A stretch of 64,000 nt of DNA from Enterobacter sp. Bisph1 (GTDB taxonomy: Bacteria; Pseudomonadota; Gammaproteobacteria; Enterobacterales; Enterobacteriaceae), in NCBI RefSeq assembly GCF_000814905.1, contig NZ_JXAG01000051.1:1-64000 (forward strand), written 5' to 3'. Below the pieces are notes generated by a model. That model was given only the letters and a program-made list of their open reading frames with translations, did not search any database and had not been told where the DNA came from. Each line of letters opens with the position of its first letter. Position 1 is the first letter of the stretch. Of the stretch, positions 1-8,357 are shown piece by piece. Position numbers and translations under genes: made by a program.

Positions 1-910
1 CTTCCCGCCGATGAATGGACGCCGCGCCGCAGCAGAACGCCGCATTCGCCCAGTTGCGTCGGCGTAAAATCACATCGTAAAACATCCGCGGATCGTTAAA
101 AAACGGGTCGCGGCCAATCGTTACCGGGCCGCAGGCTTTCTCAATAGTCCAGCCGAGGGCATAGCCTGCTTTGCCGGTTTTACGCTTAAGCCAGCGCGGC
201 AACCGTTCGCCTTCCGGTAGATCGTAAAACCACTGTGGGGTTTGTACCCATGCGACGTCCGGATCGCGAAAATAGCCCAGCGTATGGCTGAGCAACGTCG
301 GAAAGACGCGCGTGTCGGCATCACAAATCACCAGAAAATCGCCGTCGGTTTGCTCCAGGCCGTTGCGCAGATTTCCCGCTTTGTAACCGATATTGTTCTG
401 GCGGGTGATATAATTCACCCCCTCTTCATCACAAACGGCTTTCATCTCCGGACGACGCCCGTCATCAAGCACATGAATGCGGTAATCCAGCGGCCAGGGA
501 TAGGCGATTTTCAGGGCGTCGCGAATGGATAAACGCACCAGTTCCACATCCTCGGAGTAGGTAGCGATAAACAGATCGACTTTTAGCGGCCGGGGATCGA
601 CGGCATCGTCAGGATGAAGGCATTGGTTAATATCTGCCGGTGGGCTTTGCTGCGGGACATCTTTTTCTTGCCACAAATTAATCGTGAATAATGCGGTGCC
701 GATCCACGCCAGCGTCTCTGCTACCACAAGGGGAATGGCGTACCACAACGCATCCATATTCAGGGATTCCATCCAGCGCCAGCGAATATAATTGGCCCCC
801 AGAATCAGCGCCGCAACGGCTAAAATTTGCCATGCTTTTTTCACCCATCCGGGCGTGGACAGAGGTTCTGGCGGGCGACGCGTTTCGAACCGGGAAAAAT
901 AGAAACCCAT
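1..910 (-). CDS. Cellulose-synthase-like family 2 glycosyltransferase (3' part outside window)
   Basis: The first 303 codons are present, beginning MGFYFSRFETRRP at 908-910; the rest lies beyond base 1. Two hydrophobic stretches (about residues 25-45 and 50-80) precede a cytoplasmic GT-A domain. The domain shows the processive-synthase signatures VDLFIATYSE, VLDDGR (first catalytic Asp) and ICDADTR (the DxD that binds UDP-sugar and metal), then TPQWFYD. These match BcsA-type cellulose synthases and related beta-glucan synthases, which polymerise UDP-glucose at the inner membrane. The QxxRW motif and any PilZ domain would lie outside the window. No bcsB, bcsZ or bcsC is next to it. Its divergent neighbours encode an OpgC acyltransferase and a partner-switching regulator, so I infer a modified, regulated glucan. 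The family call is firm; the product sugar is not known. Confidence 0.88.
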   Translation of the reverse strand, partial: MGFYFSRFETRRPPEPLSTPGWVKKAWQILAVAALILGANYIRWRWMESLNMDALWYAIPLVVAETLAWIGTALFTINLWQEKDVPQQSPPADINQCLHPDDAVDPRPLKVDLFIATYSEDVELVRLSIRDALKIAYPWPLDYRIHVLDDGRRPEMKAVCDEEGVNYITRQNNIGYKAGNLRNGLEQTDGDFLVICDADTRVFPTLLSHTLGYFRDPDVAWVQTPQWFYDLPEGERLPRWLKRKTGKAGYALGWTIEKACGPVTIGRDPFFNDPRMFYDVILRRRNWANAAFCCGAASIHRRE

Positions 911-1201
911 AATGGAGATATCCTGCCTTGTGAATTATTTACACTTGAATAATTTTTTCGCTAAATAAAAAATCGATGCGGCTTTAATGGGTTGATAAAA
1001 ATGCCTTTAACGTCAGTGTAGAAGCCCGGGGCTAACTTTCAAGACCGGCTGTTAATATCTGTAAGAGTGAGTTAATTAATGCTGAGCACTGCTTAAGGAT
1101 ATATTTTGGCGCAAAAATAAAAGGTGTTACATATGCCGCGAAAGGTGAACTACGCTAATAAATATATACTTCTCTATTTTTTTTAAGGCACCTTTTACGC
1201 G
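911..1201. promoter_or_regulatory. Divergent promoter region, glycosyltransferase / OpgC operon
   Basis: This 291-base AT-rich intergenic stretch must hold the start signals for the leftward glycosyltransferase and the rightward opgC-like operon. I see no credible gene in it. A widely spaced inverted repeat (AAAAGGTG near 1118 and CACCTTTT near 1188) flanks the likely 5' leader of the rightward operon, but I cannot assign a -10/-35 with confidence. Confidence 0.5.
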
Positions 1202-2422
1202 ATGGAAATAAGCCAGCCTGCGCCTCACGCGATAGCAGAAAAGCGTGAAAAGACAACGTGGCAGTATGCAGTTGCCGGAAGTCGCGATCTGCGTATCGAT
1301 ATGATGCGCGGCGTGGCGCTGGTTATGATGGTGGTGGCCCATACGGAAGTGATGTCGATTTTTAATATTTTCACCTGGGAACGATTTGGCCTGACGTCCG
1401 GGGCGGAAGGGTTTGTTATTCTTTCCGGGTTCATGCTCGGTATGCTTAATCGAACACGTTTACAAAAAGCCGTGTTATTAACGATTTCCTGGGCGCTCTG
1501 GCGGCGCGCCTGGAAAATATATCTGGTCAATATCATCATCATACTTTCAATTTTGCTACTGTCACATCTGTATTTTATTAACACCTTTGAAGTGACCCAT
1601 TTTACCGATCGTTTCACAGGGACTTCATGGTCTTTATTTCCCACCAGCCCACAAATTCGCGATACCTGGTTTAATATCATTCTGTATTTGCAAATTGGCC
1701 CCCATCAGACGCAGATCCTCGGGCTCTATATTTGTCTATTACTTATTAGCCCGTTATTTTTGTGGTTACTGAGGAAAGGGCGCGTATTTTGGTTACTGCT
1801 GTTGTCGCTGACGCTCTATTGTTTCTGGCAAATTCACCCCCTGCGCATTACCGAATCGGAGTTTGAATTTGCCTTTCCGCTGCTGGCCTGGCAACTGATT
1901 TATGTGCTGGGAATGTGCTGCGGCTGGTACAAAGAGGAACTGTTTTCACTGGCGCAGACACCGGGCGGCAAATGTTTATTAGTGTTGCTGGTGGCGATTG
2001 CCGTTGCGCTGGCGTTTATCGCGCAAAACCATACCAATCCGTTTATCCCACCGGGATTGATGCTGCACGTTATTACGCCCGAGGATTTCAACGCCTTTTA
2101 TCATACCTGGGCGGCGAAAAACGGCCTCGGCCCGGTGCGGGTGCTGAACGATATTAGCCTGCTGGTGACGGTGTACCTCATTCTGACGCGCTACTGGACG
2201 CCGTTCTATCGTGCCTTCGGCTGGTTCTTTATCCCGCTCGGACAGCGCTCTTTGTACACCTTCACGGTGCATGTCTTTGTGGTGCTGGCGGTAAGCCAGT
2301 TTGTCACCTTCGGTTTATGGCGCCAGGCCTGGTTTACTAACACGCTTATCCACGCGAGCGTGCTGGGCGTGTTATGGCTGCTGGCGAAATACCATGTTGG
2401 CGGGCGCTGGATACCCAATTGA
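1202..2422 (+). CDS. OpgC-family membrane acyltransferase
   Basis: A 406-residue polytopic membrane protein. The N-terminal motif RDLRIDMMRGVALVMMVVAH, followed by FGLTSGAEGFVILSGFMLG, is the signature of the OpgC family, whose E. coli founder attaches succinyl groups to osmoregulated periplasmic glucans. About ten hydrophobic helices follow, with the late motif PLGQRSLYTFTVHVFVV. The usual opgGH partners are absent. Instead it heads an operon next to a cellulose-synthase-like gene and 11 bases before a secreted beta-rich protein. I infer it acylates the polymer made by that synthase, or its periplasmic precursor. The start ATG at 1202 directly follows the divergent promoter. The family is clear; the substrate is inferred. 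Confidence 0.87.
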   Translation: MEISQPAPHAIAEKREKTTWQYAVAGSRDLRIDMMRGVALVMMVVAHTEVMSIFNIFTWERFGLTSGAEGFVILSGFMLGMLNRTRLQKAVLLTISWALWRRAWKIYLVNIIIILSILLLSHLYFINTFEVTHFTDRFTGTSWSLFPTSPQIRDTWFNIILYLQIGPHQTQILGLYICLLLISPLFLWLLRKGRVFWLLLLSLTLYCFWQIHPLRITESEFEFAFPLLAWQLIYVLGMCCGWYKEELFSLAQTPGGKCLLVLLVAIAVALAFIAQNHTNPFIPPGLMLHVITPEDFNAFYHTWAAKNGLGPVRVLNDISLLVTVYLILTRYWTPFYRAFGWFFIPLGQRSLYTFTVHVFVVLAVSQFVTFGLWRQAWFTNTLIHASVLGVLWLLAKYHVGGRWIPN

Positions 2423-2433
2423 GGGAAGATGCG

Positions 2434-3333
2434 ATGCGGGAAAAACTTATACTGGCAGGGCTGCTGTTCGGTGTGATATTTCAGGCCCAGGCAGAGGAAA
2501 ACACCCCGGACCCAGCGGCGCAACAGCCTACGGTGGAAAAAGTGCCCGCAGGAGGATTAAACAGCCGTTGGGGGCGTCTGTTTGCCGGGAATACCGACAC
2601 ATTCTCCGCGTCGCTGAGTTTTAATTCAGGGCTAAAAGAGCAGTGGATCACTATCCCCAACAGTTCTGAATCGGCGACGCGCAAAAAGAAGCTTAACCAG
2701 ACGCTAAACCTGAGCATGCAGTATTCCCCCTATAGCTTTTGGTTTGCCAATATCACCAACCGCGTACCCATCACCGATACCAGCCGCTACACCACGGATT
2801 TTCGCTATAGCTTCGGCTATGACGACTGGCATCCCAATACCCTAAGCCTGGTCTACAGCAACGATGGTGATAACCATTTCTGGACCTCCGGCAATAAGCG
2901 CCAGACCTGGTTTGAACAGGGGACGGTCACGCTGGCGTATAAATTCTCTTTACCCAAGCCGATTGAGAGCAGGCTGCTGATTAACGACGAGGACGCGCTG
3001 ACCTGCCAGGTCGGTTACAGCTGGGTACCGCGTTACTACGATTTGCAGAGCAACAGCGTAAAAGCGAATAAAAATCTGATGCTTGGCGGCTGCGGCTACA
3101 CCTTTAAGCAGCACTTTTTTGTTCGCGCCACCGCCTTCTGGTTTCCCGACACCCACCAGCAGCAGCCGTGGAACGGGGATTATAGCTACAGCTTCGGTTA
3201 TGCCTCTTACACGCCGGGCTCGCTCTCTATTCAGTACAGTAATTATCAGGGCACGCGTTTCCCGGGGCATAAAAACGGCAATGCGCGTTTCCGGGAAGGC
3301 ACCGTGAGCCTGATCTGGTTTTTACCCCTTTAG
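2434..3333 (+). CDS. Putative outer-membrane beta-rich protein of the glucan cluster
   Basis: A 299-residue protein. The start ATG at 2434 follows a good GAGGGAAG ribosome site, 11 bases after the acyltransferase stop. A longer reading from 2374 would run inside the upstream gene and lose the signal peptide. The N-terminus (MREKLILAGLLFGVIFQAQA) is a classic signal peptide. The mature part is dense in aromatic and alternating beta-strand patterns, and two segments resemble each other: YSFGYDDWHPNTLSLVYSN (about residue 128) and YSFGYASYTPGSLSIQYSN (about residue 252), each followed by a G-T-V strand. The chain ends in hydrophobic FLPL, compatible with a small beta-barrel. I do not recognise a named family. 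Position suggests a role in export or surface retention of the polysaccharide. Confidence 0.75.
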   Translation: MREKLILAGLLFGVIFQAQAEENTPDPAAQQPTVEKVPAGGLNSRWGRLFAGNTDTFSASLSFNSGLKEQWITIPNSSESATRKKKLNQTLNLSMQYSPYSFWFANITNRVPITDTSRYTTDFRYSFGYDDWHPNTLSLVYSNDGDNHFWTSGNKRQTWFEQGTVTLAYKFSLPKPIESRLLINDEDALTCQVGYSWVPRYYDLQSNSVKANKNLMLGGCGYTFKQHFFVRATAFWFPDTHQQQPWNGDYSYSFGYASYTPGSLSIQYSNYQGTRFPGHKNGNARFREGTVSLIWFLPL

Positions 3334-3338
3334 GAGCC

Positions 3339-4544
3339 ATGATGACGGAGCGAAAACAGGTTCTGATTGTGGATGACTCGTTAATCTATCGCCGTTTACT
3401 GGCCAATCTGCTGGCGCAGTGGGGCTATGGGGTGAGTGAAGCGGAGAACGGCGAAGAGGCGCTGGCGATGATGGCGCAAACGCCTTTTAGCATGGTGATT
3501 AGCGACTGGGAGATGCCGGTGATGGACGGGCTGGCGTTGTGTCGCGCTATTCGCAACATTGAATTTGGTCACTATGTTTATTTGATCTTGCTGACGGCAC
3601 GCGAAAGCGCTGACGATCTCACCGAAGGCTTCGAGGCAGGAGTGGATGATTTTCTCAGTAAGCCTGTTAACCAAAGTGAACTGCGGGCGCGTCTGCATGC
3701 CGGGTCGCGTATCCTGGCGCTGGAAGCAAGCCTTGCCGCTCATAATAATCGCCTCACGCAAGCCTTAAGCCAGATTGAGCAGGATTTACAGGTGGCGGCG
3801 CGTTTGCAACGTGCGGTATTACCGGCGCACCAGCTGCGCTACGAGGCCTGGTTTGCCGACTGGCTGTTTCTCCCTTCGGCGTGGGTTTCTGGCGATATTT
3901 TTAATATCTTTCCGCTGGATGGTCATCTGGGGTTCTATTTCGTTGATGTCGCCGGGCATGGCGTTGGTGCAGCGATGATGTCGCTGGCGGTTGCACGGCA
4001 GTTTCTTCATGGCCGCGTCGTTGAACGTTTTCTGTTTGATGAACAGGGCGGCGTGGCGTCACCGGCGGACGTGGTGCAGATGCTGAATACGCGTTTTTGC
4101 AGTGAAGACGCAGAGGTAGTGAGTTATTTCACCTTGATCTATGGCGTTATCGATCGGCAAACCGGCTGCGGAACGCTGTGCCAGGCCGGGCATCCGACGC
4201 CGTTTATCGTCTCGCCGGATGGACGTGTGCGGCAAATGGGTAACGGCGGCGCGCCCGTCGGGCTACTGGCGGAGATGTGCTGGGAAGATACCCATTTCAC
4301 TCTCCATGAAGGAGAGCGTTTATGCCTGTTCAGCGATGGCATTACCGAGTGCGAGGGGGCAGACGAGGAGCAGTTTGGCGATCAACGCTTACAACAGTGG
4401 ATTACGCAACGGCGCGACCATGATATTGAGACGCTGCTGACGTTATTTGGTGAACATTTAACCCAGTGGCGTAACCCTGACGGCGGGCGCGACCGGACCA
4501 TGACCGATGATGTGTCGCTATTAATTATTGAGCGCAGAGGGTAG
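3339..4544 (+). CDS. Response regulator fused to PP2C (SpoIIE/RsbU) phosphatase
   Basis: A 401-residue two-domain protein. Residues 1-125 form a receiver with the acidic pair in IVDDS, the phospho-acceptor in VISDWEMPVMDG and the Lys in LSKPVN. After a coiled linker, residues about 160-400 form a SpoIIE-like PP2C phosphatase with the metal-binding residues present: SGDIF, FVDVAGHGVGAAMM, CLFSDGITE and TDDVSLLII. Such proteins dephosphorylate a STAS-domain antagonist when the receiver is phosphorylated, and the next gene encodes one. No histidine kinase is nearby, so the phospho-donor is unknown. HsbR-type proteins of Pseudomonas are an analogy with the same logic but a different architecture. 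An alternative start three bases later (3342) is possible. Confidence 0.92.
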   Translation: MMTERKQVLIVDDSLIYRRLLANLLAQWGYGVSEAENGEEALAMMAQTPFSMVISDWEMPVMDGLALCRAIRNIEFGHYVYLILLTARESADDLTEGFEAGVDDFLSKPVNQSELRARLHAGSRILALEASLAAHNNRLTQALSQIEQDLQVAARLQRAVLPAHQLRYEAWFADWLFLPSAWVSGDIFNIFPLDGHLGFYFVDVAGHGVGAAMMSLAVARQFLHGRVVERFLFDEQGGVASPADVVQMLNTRFCSEDAEVVSYFTLIYGVIDRQTGCGTLCQAGHPTPFIVSPDGRVRQMGNGGAPVGLLAEMCWEDTHFTLHEGERLCLFSDGITECEGADEEQFGDQRLQQWITQRRDHDIETLLTLFGEHLTQWRNPDGGRDRTMTDDVSLLIIERRG

Positions 4545-4548
4545 CAGG

Positions 4549-4887
4549 ATGAACATTGAAATCGAACACATGCCGCAGATGACGATTATGACGCCGGTAG
4601 TCAGGCGACTGGATGCCTCGGTGGCGGCCTCATTCAGAGAGCAGATCGCTAATGAGATGGCGGATGCGCACCACGCGCTGATTATTGATTTTAGCCGGGT
4701 CGATTTTATAGACAGTAGCTGCCTGGGAACGCTGGTGTCGCTACTGAAAATGATGAATGGCAAAGGGGAGATGCTGGTTTGCGATTTGAAACCGGGCATT
4801 CGTAATATGTTTACCCTGACGCGCATGGACCGGGTCTTTCGTATTTGCGACGATCGTGCAGCCGCCTGCGCCGAGCTGGCCAGGTAA
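4549..4887 (+). CDS. STAS-domain anti-sigma-factor antagonist (RsbV/SpoIIAA-like)
   Basis: A 112-residue single STAS domain. The motif IDFSRVDFIDSSCLGTL contains the serine (S57) corresponding to the site phosphorylated in SpoIIAA/RsbV. ATG 4549 follows an AGCAGG site four bases after the phosphatase stop; an upstream reading from 4528 would overlap that gene. In the standard scheme the dephosphorylated form binds the HATPase kinase and frees that kinase's client, while the phospho-form is inactive. The phosphatase lies immediately upstream and the kinase immediately downstream, so the whole switch is co-transcribed with the OpgC gene. The client could be a sigma factor, the glycosyltransferase or a c-di-GMP enzyme; the sequence does not say which. 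Confidence 0.92.
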   Translation: MNIEIEHMPQMTIMTPVVRRLDASVAASFREQIANEMADAHHALIIDFSRVDFIDSSCLGTLVSLLKMMNGKGEMLVCDLKPGIRNMFTLTRMDRVFRICDDRAAACAELAR

Positions 4888-4892
4888 GCGCG

Positions 4893-5306
4893 ATGTCTGA
4901 CGCGATTATCCTGCCAGCATCCCTTAATTCGTTAGCGCCGCTGGCCGCCTGGCTCCAGCGGCATATGGCCGCGCTGCCGGTGGATGACAAGTGGCGCTTT
5001 GCCCTCGATCTGGCGGTGTGTGAAGCGGCGGCCAATGTGATTCGCCATGCGCTGGGTGAAGAGTGCTGTCGCCATTTTACCGTCACTTTTGAGTGCCGCA
5101 ACACTGCGGCACAGGTGGTTTTTATCGATAATGGCGTGGCGTTTCCTCCACAGTCGTTGCGCAAAGCACGGGACAAAATCGGCAGCGATAGCGAAAAGGA
5201 TCGGGAGAGCGGCAGGGGGTTAATGCTGATTTTACTCAGCGTCGATAGCCTACAGATTGAGCGGGAGGGCGATCGCAACAAAACCACCCTCACTAAACAT
5301 CTTTAG
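4893..5306 (+). CDS. HATPase anti-sigma serine kinase (RsbW/SpoIIAB-like)
   Basis: A 137-residue GHKL ATPase. The N-box is VCEAAANVIRHA, the G1 box FIDNGVAFPP and the G2 region ESGRGLMLILLS. There is no dimerisation/phosphoacceptor histidine domain, which places it with the serine-kinase anti-sigma factors rather than two-component kinases. ATG 4893 lies five bases after the STAS gene stop. A longer frame from 4845 would overlap that gene and is not needed. Its predicted task is to phosphorylate the STAS protein and to sequester an unidentified partner. It ends four bases before the convergent tehA stop. Confidence 0.9.
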   Translation: MSDAIILPASLNSLAPLAAWLQRHMAALPVDDKWRFALDLAVCEAAANVIRHALGEECCRHFTVTFECRNTAAQVVFIDNGVAFPPQSLRKARDKIGSDSEKDRESGRGLMLILLSVDSLQIEREGDRNKTTLTKHL

Positions 5307-5310
5307 CGTT

Positions 5311-6273
5311 TTAACCACGCACGGTGCGAACCAGTAATTTGCCCTGCAGTAATAGCATCAGGGTTTTGACCATCAACAACGCAATCACCAGGTTGGCAGC
5401 GATAAACAGCGGGAAGGAAATCCAGTAGAGCGCGCCGCCCGGTGCGCCATGTCCCAGACGAATCGAGGTAGAAGCCAGCGACGCTACGCCGAATGAAAAA
5501 CTCCAGAACGACGGATTAAACGGCTGCGCGCTGTACCACGGGATCAGTCTGAGCATAAATAGCATCTGTAACAGACCATAGCCGAATAACAGTTTGGCAA
5601 ACACATCGACCTGGCCGCCGTTAACACTCAGCCATGCGCTGCAGGCAACGAAGGCGGGAGCCATCTGGATACCAAGGGATGTGCGCACCGCGGGCGACAT
5701 CTCATCGAGGTTGCGCATGCGGCTCAAAATTGCCGGTTCGAGACTCAGCCAGGAGAAGATCCCCGCGCCAAGAAACAGCATCCCGACATCGTTAAAACCG
5801 AACGCGCCGCAGGCCATTGCGCTGATAAAGTTATTCGCTACCGTCGGCAGATAGAGCCCTGGCGTGGTCGCTTCTTTCAGGTGCTGACCACGCCAGAGCC
5901 CGCCGGTATGCCACGCCGCATAGATAAGCTGAATCACCACGGCGATAAGAAACAGCCCCAGCGCCAGCGGGTAACACCAGGGATGAATACCAATAGCCAC
6001 CAGCATCGAGGTGGCCGGGGCAAGGCTGACAAAGCTGCTTTTGAGCGGATGCGCAACCTCTTCCAGCACGCTGGCACCGTGGCGAAACAGGCGGCTGACA
6101 AAAGCCATCATCAGTAGCGCCCAAATCACCACCGCCAGAATAATTAAGCTGTCGGCGGGGATAGCCGTCACCGGCCAGATCGTGGCGGCGAAACGCCAGG
6201 CAAAACCCAGACCGATAATACCCAGCACAATGCCAAAGTAACCCGCCGGAAGGTTGAGGTGTGAATCTTTCAT
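5311..6273 (-). CDS. tehA: TehA, TDT-family channel/transporter
   Basis: A 320-residue, ten-helix inner-membrane protein that aligns end to end with E. coli Teh[14 protein letters not shown] at the start, [20 protein letters not shown] in the middle, QGKLLVRT at the end. TehA belongs to the TDT/SLAC1 anion channel family; over-production confers tellurite resistance, but its physiological substrate is unsettled. ATG 6273 is preceded by an AGGAG site; an upstream Met at 6306 has none. tehB, the methyltransferase partner in E. coli, is not adjacent: the next genes are yahO on one side and the partner-switch operon on the other. Confidence 0.93.
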   Translation of the reverse strand: MKDSHLNLPAGYFGIVLGIIGLGFAWRFAATIWPVTAIPADSLIILAVVIWALLMMAFVSRLFRHGASVLEEVAHPLKSSFVSLAPATSMLVAIGIHPWCYPLALGLFLIAVVIQLIYAAWHTGGLWRGQHLKEATTPGLYLPTVANNFISAMACGAFGFNDVGMLFLGAGIFSWLSLEPAILSRMRNLDEMSPAVRTSLGIQMAPAFVACSAWLSVNGGQVDVFAKLLFGYGLLQMLFMLRLIPWYSAQPFNPSFWSFSFGVASLASTSIRLGHGAPGGALYWISFPLFIAANLVIALLMVKTLMLLLQGKLLVRTVRG

Positions 6274-6493
6274 CACCGAACTCCTGAAATGTAAAAGAGG
6301 CTGCATAAGCGCGCGTCATTATATATGACATTTTATATACATGAATATTTTTATTATACCGATCATATTGCTCAAATAACCTTCGCTTCGCCACGTTGAA
6401 TTATTTCTGGCTTAGTCTAAGGTTAAAGAGTAAATGATAGACGTTGCATTTCCGCTATTCCTTACTGGTTAAAAACTATCCGGAGCATGCGTA

Positions 6494-6769
6494 ATGAACA
6501 CAAAAAGCATCGTGATTTTTAGCGCCTTAACATTATTAGCAGGTAATGCATTGGCCGCTAAATTAATGGAAAAAGCAGAGTTTGATAAAGTCTCATCCCA
6601 GTATGAAAAGGTCGGCGAGATCACCACGGCCGACGAGATGTCGCCGATGGATGCGCGCCATGAACTGAGCAAAGAAGCGGACAAGAAGGGCGGTGATGTC
6701 TATGTTGTGACCTCCGACCAAACCAAGCGAAAAATTCACGCTACCGCCGATGTGTACAAGAAAAAATAA
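6494..6769 (+). CDS. yahO: YahO-like periplasmic DUF1471 protein
   Basis: A 91-residue secreted protein. The signal peptide ends at ALA, then comes the DUF1471/YdgH fold seen in YahO, BhsA and McbA. The mature segment ([19 protein letters not shown] and the terminal [10 protein letters not shown]) matches E. coli YahO closely from memory. Members are small envelope-stress or biofilm-related periplasmic proteins without a defined biochemical activity. It stands alone with its own promoter region and a strong terminator downstream at 6877-6909. Confidence 0.88.
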   Translation: MNTKSIVIFSALTLLAGNALAAKLMEKAEFDKVSSQYEKVGEITTADEMSPMDARHELSKEADKKGGDVYVVTSDQTKRKIHATADVYKKK

Positions 6770-6876
6770 AATGACAACTGCCTCTTTTTACGCAGGCGGT
6801 TAATTTATTAACCCAATCCTCACTGTATATATCCCGTATCGCCCTCACCAGGTTTAATTGTTATTAACCGCCTCTT

Positions 6877-6909
6877 GCCGTGCCAGCTATTTAGCAGCAC
6901 GGCTTTTTT
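6877..6909 (+). terminator. Rho-independent terminator after yahO
   Basis: GCCGTGC pairs with GCACGGC across a short loop and is followed by six T residues. It sits 108 bases after the yahO stop. The rest of the 6770-7187 gap is AT-rich; I see no gene in it, only room for the promoter of the next operon. Confidence 0.9.
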
Positions 6910-7187
6910 ATATCTAAACGGTGAAAAAAATTTTTAAGGCTGCTCATAAAATAATCTACTAACGTGAGAGTGGTATTTTTAATCAGCAAAAAGCGTTTTT
7001 TCTTTATCAAAAACGACACAGCCAGAAAGCATCACCCTGTGTTTATCGACCATCGGATTATTCATTCTATTAATTTCTTTTGCTATCAATTATTTATGAT
7101 TTAATTCATTTTTTTAGCAATATTTTTCTGTCTCATCCGTCTACCTCATAACAAGCATGATTTACTAACACCACGGAGTAGAAAAAG

Positions 7188-7628
7188 ATGAGAGATTTCG
7201 ATATGCACAGGCGCAGACACGGGCATGGGTTTTCAGGCCCGCGGATGATGAAGCCGCTGATCATTGGGGCGGTGGTCTTTATTGTATTGGGGCTGCTGGT
7301 GATGTCCTTATGGAATGCTTTGCTGCCCGCGATCCTCGGCGTAAAAAGTATTGGTTTCTGGCAGGCGCTGGGCGTTTTAGTGCTGAGCCGCATCCTGTTT
7401 GGTGGGCTTGGCTTTCATGGCGGCATGTTTGGTATGGCGCGACGCCGTATGCATGAGCGCTGGATGCAGATGACGCCGGAGGAGCGTGAAGCCTTTATCC
7501 AGCAGCGCCGCGAAGGGTTTGGCCGGCGCGATCGTTGCGGCTGGCACTCGCGCTTTGACGAACGGGCAGAGCAACGCCCGCACGAGCAAGAGAGTGAGAG
7601 CCACGCGAAAAAACCGGACGCTGAGTGA
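7188..7628 (+). CDS. Two-helix membrane protein linked to a sigma factor
   Basis: A 146-residue protein. A short His/Arg-rich N-terminus (MHRRRHGHGF) is followed by two hydrophobic helices (about residues 21-45 and 55-75). A charged cytoplasmic tail follows with MTPEEREAFIQQRREGF and a low-complexity acidic end. A GGAG ribosome site precedes ATG 7188. Its TGA overlaps the GTG start of the sigma-factor gene, so the two are translationally coupled. I do not recognise a named family. An anti-sigma or sensory role is a reasonable inference from the coupling, but no zinc-finger anti-sigma motif (HxxxCxxC) is visible. Confidence 0.8.
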   Translation: MRDFDMHRRRHGHGFSGPRMMKPLIIGAVVFIVLGLLVMSLWNALLPAILGVKSIGFWQALGVLVLSRILFGGLGFHGGMFGMARRRMHERWMQMTPEEREAFIQQRREGFGRRDRCGWHSRFDERAEQRPHEQESESHAKKPDAE

Positions 7629-8203
7629 CCAGGGTGAAAACCGTGGCCGGGGAGTCTTTGCTGATCGGCGCGCTGAATGCATGTCGGTCACGGCTGACGG
7701 CATTTATCCGCAGAAGAACTGCGGTGCGTGAGGACGCCGACGATATTTTGCAGGAAGTGACGTATCAGCTGATGAACGTTGAACAACCGGTGGAGAACGT
7801 CGCCGCCTGGTTGTTCCGCGCCGCGCGCAACGAAATGACCGATCGGGCGCGTAAAAAGCGTGAGCTACCGCTGACCGGTTTTTTTAGCGGCGGCGAGGAT
7901 GAAAGCGATTTTGCGGAAGACGAACTGGCGGAAACGCTATTTGGTGTCCCGCAAACGCCGGAAGATGCCTACTTGCGGGAAATGCTGTGGGAAGAGCTGG
8001 AGATCGCGCTGGCGGAACTCCCTGCAGATCAGCGCGAGATGTTCGTCCAAACCGAGCTTTATGGCATGAGTTATAAAACCCTGGTGGCTCAGACGGGGGT
8101 CAGCCAGCAGGCGCTGCTGTCACGTAAGCATAAAGCGGTGCTTTACCTGCGCAGCCGGCTGCGTAATGTTTATGACGCGCTTATCGATAGTGCCAGGGGT
8201 TAA
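7625..8203 (+). CDS. ECF-like sigma-70 family factor
   Basis: A 192-residue RNA polymerase sigma factor. Region 2 spans about residues 12-75 (REDADDILQEVTYQLM, then AAWLFRAARNEMTDRARK). An acidic linker follows, then region 4 (ELPADQREMFVQTELYGMSYKTL and a helix-turn-helix VSQQALLSRKHKAVLYLRSRL). There is no region 1 or 3, as in ECF factors. The likely start is GTG 7625, overlapping the upstream stop; an in-frame GTG at 7634 is an alternative. The acidic insert between regions 2 and 4 (GGEDESDFAEDELAETLFG) is longer than in typical ECF proteins. Its regulon is unknown. The upstream membrane protein is the natural candidate for its regulator. Confidence 0.88.
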   Translation: MTRVKTVAGESLLIGALNACRSRLTAFIRRRTAVREDADDILQEVTYQLMNVEQPVENVAAWLFRAARNEMTDRARKKRELPLTGFFSGGEDESDFAEDELAETLFGVPQTPEDAYLREMLWEELEIALAELPADQREMFVQTELYGMSYKTLVAQTGVSQQALLSRKHKAVLYLRSRLRNVYDALIDSARG

Positions 8204-8248
8204 AAAAACACCTATTCACTGAGAACAGGGGCGCTATATCGTTCGGCA

Positions 8249-8283
8249 TAGCGCGGTAGAGAAAGAAACTTACTACCGCGCTA
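8249..8283. terminator. Hairpin between convergent sigma-factor and digH genes
   Basis: An 11-base perfect stem (TAGCGCGGTAG with CTACCGCGCTA) lies between the two convergent genes. Neither strand has a proper T-run immediately after the stem, so it may end transcription weakly or protect 3' ends. The remainder of 8204-8357 holds nothing else I can identify. Confidence 0.5.
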
Positions 8284-8357
8284 TTAAAAAAACGAAGTGC
8301 TTGCACATTAAACGAATCAGAGGGTGTTTAAACCCTTCGCTTAACCCACTACGTTTT

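Noticed and set aside
242..532. Plus-strand open frame of 96 codons at the left edge
   Set aside because: It is opposite the glycosyltransferase gene, whose translation has clear family motifs; this frame has none.
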